This document shows, in pieces, positions 60,107-64,000 of a DNA stretch of 64,000 nucleotides (positions within the stretch are counted from its first letter, which is position 1; every line of letters begins with the position of its first letter). The notes under the pieces were generated by a model, which saw nothing but the letters and a program-made list of their open reading frames with translations, did not search any database and was not told the origin of the DNA. This stretch comes from Corticium candelabrum. Lineage: Eukaryota > Porifera > Homoscleromorpha > Homosclerophorida > Plakinidae. Location: contig NC_085093.1 in the NCBI RefSeq assembly GCF_963422355.1, forward strand, positions 231,561-295,560, given 5' to 3'. The translations under genes and the position numbers were made by a program.

Positions 60107-61874
60107 CTATTGGTGTGCTTGCCTTTGCCCAACTTGATCATTTGATTCAAGGTTTTTTATATACCATTGCCGCAGAAATACAAACTTGTCTTCTTGTGTT
60201 TCTTCCATTGTGACATGAGTGAATGGTGACTCCCAATCCATCACATACACAACACTACAAGAGGACCAAATTGTGCAAACACGTCAAATATTACCTAATG
60301 ATATATCACTGACTTTTCTTTGGTTACAACAGTCTGGATCCAACTCAGCAGCTTCTTCGTAAAGGTCAAACAAAGTGATCCACTCCATACATTTCTCTCA
60401 CTCTAAAGTACACAGTAATATGTGATATCCCAGCTTTTTAATTCTACCGATGTATACCTTCACTAGATTGGGTAGTTCAAGTGTTCTGTATGTTGTTAAA
60501 TGTTGTAGGATGCCATCATCGTCTCGAAAACCAGCAATAATCTCTGGAACTCCTAACAAGTATGACTGACACCACCAACGAAGAAGTTTAAATCTAAGCA
60601 TAAATGTATTGATAGCAGTGCCAGTTCAATTTCTTTGTTTGAGTCTCCAAACTCTACACCTGTGACTGCTGTCCCAACCTACTAGTAGCTTTCTAGTTGT
60701 CAGTCTGTCTACCTGATCATCTTTGTCTATTCACGTAAATTACATTGCTGGATTAGAATTTATAAATTTATTTGAAATGTCATATACAAGTGCCCTTTGA
60801 AAGTACAAGTGTATGGGTGTCTCCCCTCTTGCCTGCATGTCAGTCAGTAAGTCCATCTCTTTGTCTATCTGTCTCTCAGTACAGCAAGCAAACTTCCCTC
60901 TACTGTACTCTATATGACAGTAGCTACCTTCGAAAGGAACTTCCTTGTCTATGACCTTCGATCTTCCGTGATGTTTTCAATTCTATATAATTTTCTGGAG
61001 GCTTCTTGTCACACTCCTAGAAAACAAATCACACTCAAAACAATGACTAAACACAGCAAAATAAAAACTTTAGTCAAACCTTTCTCATACAATCGACTTC
61101 ACCAGCCATTAGTATCCGGTAATCATCCAGACTTGTACTCACAACACTACAGAATGCCTCCATATTATTAACTGGGTTTCTAACTTCCAATGAACTTCTT
61201 TCTTCTGTACAGTAATCCTCAAACTTGCGACCCCAGTAGCACATCAACTTCTGCCGTTCTGTTTGAGTGAGTTTCTGCTGGCGAGAATGTTCTGTTTCAA
61301 GTTCGGTCATGTAAATAGTTCCATTCCAGAGCGACAGGCCTATTCGCCACGGATCTCGACGTTCATAGGGTGTACACATGATCTTGGTGAATTGGCCTCT
61401 CCAAGTAATAAAATCAAAAGGAAGTCTCTCATTTGACAACAAGATTGAATGTCTGCTACATGATATAGAAAAATGTTATATAACGAAGTTAGTGTTAGCA
61501 AAATACATAACTAATTAATTGTGTGTAGATACATACCTCTGTAGGCTCGATAGATTGTAAGTAATCCAGGTGAGTATGTGATCAAGATATTCCGTGCCTT
61601 CTTTTTCTACATATCCATCGTATCCAGCACTAAGATGAAGCCTCAGCCGCACATCTGGAGCACAGTACGTTCTCAAACCACGACGATCCGAGTGAAATGC
61701 TCTATCTATGTCCAATGAGAAGCAACCGAGCTCGACAGGTTGCTTGTAGACCGGACAAGGTGATGTAGAAAATTGACTGATTGGCGCTACGGTCATCTTT
61801 GTTATTTCCGAGTCAGTTGCCTTGCGCTTTTTCAGGTCAGACGCTGCATCGCCTTCGACATGTCGACGTTTCAT
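60107..61874 (-). CDS. DXO: DXO/RAI1 family decapping exoribonuclease
   Basis: Six exons from high to low: 61874-61537, 61455-61080, 61016-60928, 60593-60458, 60402-60314, 60254-60107; 391 residues (human DXO is 396), all phases consistent. DXO removes incomplete m7G, NAD and other non-canonical caps and degrades the RNA 5'-3'. Active-site motifs are present: '[16 protein letters not shown]', '[21 protein letters not shown]', 'MAGEVDC' (metal-binding Glu and Asp) and 'YIELKTSR' (Glu and Lys), then '[26 protein letters not shown]'. The N-terminus '[19 protein letters not shown]' is a likely nuclear signal. I chose the Met at 61874. The last donor (AA|GTCAGT) was fixed by phase. Confidence 0.94.
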
Positions 61875-62532
61875 TTTTCTACTGTGCAGTACAGTGTACA
61901 CTAGCTAGAGCTCAGACTCAATTTGGACGCATGCGCATCTCACTCGGTATCGGGGTGCCTATCCCCTCCCCTTACACTGCAGCTACACAGTTGTACGTGT
62001 ACTGTACGGTGTCGTAATACAGTGCAAACTCTTAACTGCGCGAATGTTGACAGATGTGCCCTATCAAGTACGACACCAATGCCTACAACACCTCACTGTC
62101 TTCAAGACCAACAGATACTGTCAATCAAATACTCGAAGTTGCAACATAGGACCACAAATGCCAAGCACCTTTGCAAGTGCACACACCAATATGGTCAGTA
62201 CGTACTGTAGTAGCAAGACTCTTAGCGGTCTCTCTATACAGTTTGACCTGTATGCTCCAATCTCTAGATAGAACTCAATCAATAATCTTTAGCTAACTCC
62301 ATTAAACGAATCAACAATATAATTTTTCTGACCGTTTCTGCTAACGATCTCTAGTTACCAATTACAACTTCAACATAAACGAGTGCTTGCAGTAATGACA
62401 ATCACGTATACGAGTGCTCGTTTCTCCACCAATGCAAGCCGTCGAATTTAGCATGCAGAATTACAGTATTCTAAACCCTGTCGGCTGTGTGAAGACATAC
62501 GTACACCCTACTTTCCGTTCTACAAGACCGAC
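61875..62532. other. Intergenic region right of DXO
   Basis: 658 bp. DXO promoter side plus the 3' UTR of the next minus-strand gene. Several short overlapping frames have no similarity and are not called. Confidence 0.5.
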
Positions 62533-63179
62533 TCACTGGTGGCTTTCCAGACTATCTTTTCCCGACGTAATCGCTACCGCTCCGTCTCCTCTCGTGACGC
62601 GCGCGTCCTTGAGAAGTGACGCGACCGTGTAGTTGCCCGCTGCGACGGCAGATTTCTGCAATTTGCTCCTCTCATCTGCAGTCGCATTCCAAAAACCGAG
62701 CGATGCGACGATGCTTTCCACAGACGGATGCACCACGTTCGTGTGTGCAGTTCTATCGACGTCAGTAACAAGATGGACATCCTGCCGGTCAGAAAACTCG
62801 CTTCGTTTGCTCAACCGCGACGCGAAGGACTGACATTTCGGTGCTCTGGGCTGCAGTTGAGCGAGTGCCAACTGGCATGACACGCCAGATTCAGTCAAAC
62901 GAAAATAATCGGCTCGATTGTGATAGGGATCGAACCTGACACTGTGACCAGACGAGGTCGCATGATGTGTCGGTTCCATCCAGTAGCAGTAGGGAGATGA
63001 GACCGAGTAGTTGTAGTTGTAGTATGGAGAGTGCGCGTGCTGTTTAGATCTGTACTGCTGCATGAAGAGAGGAATGACGAGCGGCCACTGCGCGACGGCG
63101 GAGCCGACATGATTCTCGACTAGCGAATAGTCGACTTGCAAGGATGGGTCTAAGTGTGGTGTGAAAGCCTCCGCACGAA
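62533..63179 (-). CDS. Unrecognised gene, last exon (5' part to the right)
   Basis: An acceptor GTTTCGCAG (minus strand) precedes this 647-bp exon, which is open in phase 1 for about 215 codons and stops at 62533-62535. The protein contains 'RAEAFTPHLDPSLQVDYSLVE', a Tyr/Asn/Ser cluster 'SPYYNYNYSVSSPYCYW', several Arg/Ser stretches and an Ala-rich end 'ERSKLQKSAVAAGNYTVASLL'. GC content and codon bias look coding. I recognise no domain. Earlier exons must lie right of 63180, but I cannot place them. Confidence 0.6.
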
Positions 63180-64000
63180 CTGCGAAACAAAAACAACGAA
63201 AAACGAAAGATTGTATATCATCTTGCTGTAGAAACAGGATTACTCTCGTCACATTAGTCCAGCCAAGTTCCAACTACCCTAATAGTCTTAATGTATACTG
63301 TGTAGGCACAAAAAGGTAGACAAAAGACATATAGAGGTGTAGTATAGACAACAAGTGCACTATACGGTATGTACACTACGGTACTTAAACTAGTACCGAC
63401 ATTGAAAATTGATTTAGTTGTCTAGACCTTATCATGACATATGTAGAACATGCAGGTCTGAGCAGTTCGTGCAACTGACCAACCACAATAAACTTAGTTG
63501 TATACAACTCAAAACGTATGCCTTTCGCATTTTGCATGAGAATTACTAATATTTACAGCACGAAAAAAGTGAGTAATATTACAGAAAAAACAACAAGAAA
63601 CGACAATTTGCTTCCCATTTTGCGTGTATAGAGAGACAACATGCAGGTTACAGATGGCACAGTATAGCGCATTATACATCTACTATCATTCCAGTGGAGA
63701 CATTCCCACGAGATTTCGTTGCGATCTAAGTCCTAAACGAAGCTCGAAGTTAGGTTACTAACTTCACGTCTAGACTGAACAGTCGCCGTCCTTGCAAGCG
63801 CATATCATGTACGGATGACGAAAAGCTGTATGCATGCACTTGCGTAACTTACAAGAAAAAAGTTGCAACATTGAATTGGTACAAGGTAATTAGAGACCAA
63901 GGCGGAAACCACGGATTTGTTTGAAAGTGATTTCCTCTATTGCGTCCGTCCAATTCTAGCAATTCGCTCTAATCGCTCACCTTCATCTATTCTCTTTGCT
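63180..64000. other. Right-edge region, probable intron and upstream part of the minus-strand gene
   Basis: AT-rich, no coding similarity seen. TCTTGCTGTAGAAACAGG (63220-63237) and similar motifs are compatible with intron sequence. Confidence 0.4.

Overview
The window reads as nuclear DNA of an early-branching animal. Genes are split by many short GT-AG introns, spacing is tight, introns carry long (GT)n/(CA)n runs, and the proteins are recognisable animal families. A sponge is my best guess; nothing in the sequence proves the species. I rebuilt exon chains by hand and kept only junctions where phase and protein similarity agreed.

Layout, left to right. (1) 1-5209: 3' part of KATNIP (+), with a 337-bp TA-flanked MITE in one intron. 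(2) 6011-6686: small unrecognised two-exon gene (+). (3) 7290-13344: a dead Tc1-like DD34E transposon (TA duplications intact) into which a Ty3/gypsy LTR retrotransposon (8620-12932, 5-bp duplication ACCAA) has inserted; the gypsy copy has a deletion in its reverse transcriptase. (4) 13744-14283: small heat-shock protein (-) with a perfect heat-shock element upstream. (5) 15182-18845: SEPT3/9-type septin (+) with an unusual N-terminal region resembling a degenerate EF-hand pair. (6) 20293-24240: FOXK (+), FHA plus forkhead. (7) 25397-25669 COX6B (-), divergent from 25998-34592 LENG8 (+); LENG8 intron 2 holds an antisense CR1/jockey-like LINE. (8) 35022-36764 CCP110-like (-) and 37710-38216 CEP20/FOPNL (-), then RPL38 (+, 38424-38898) divergent from CEP20. 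(9) 40624-50221: formin of the FMNL type (+). (10) 50727-55362 and 55578-60034: two tandem paralogues (+) joining a nucleoside-2-deoxyribosyltransferase/TIR-like domain of bacterial-immunity style to a second bacterial-type C-terminal domain. (11) 60107-61874 DXO/RAI1 (-), convergent with the second paralogue. (12) 62533-63179: last exon of an unrecognised gene (-) that runs toward the right edge.

Themes. Three genes (KATNIP, CCP110, CEP20) act at centrioles or cilia, and septin and formin are cytoskeletal. From memory, several neighbours also lie on shared human chromosome arms (KATNIP/CCP110/CEP20 on 16p; SEPT9/FOXK2/RPL38 on 17q; COX6B1/LENG8 on 19q), suggesting relics of ancestral linkage. 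The most novel content is the tandem pair at 50.7-60.0 kb, which looks like an animal version of a prokaryotic nucleotide-targeting effector plus sensor architecture. The septin N-terminal domain is the second most interesting item.
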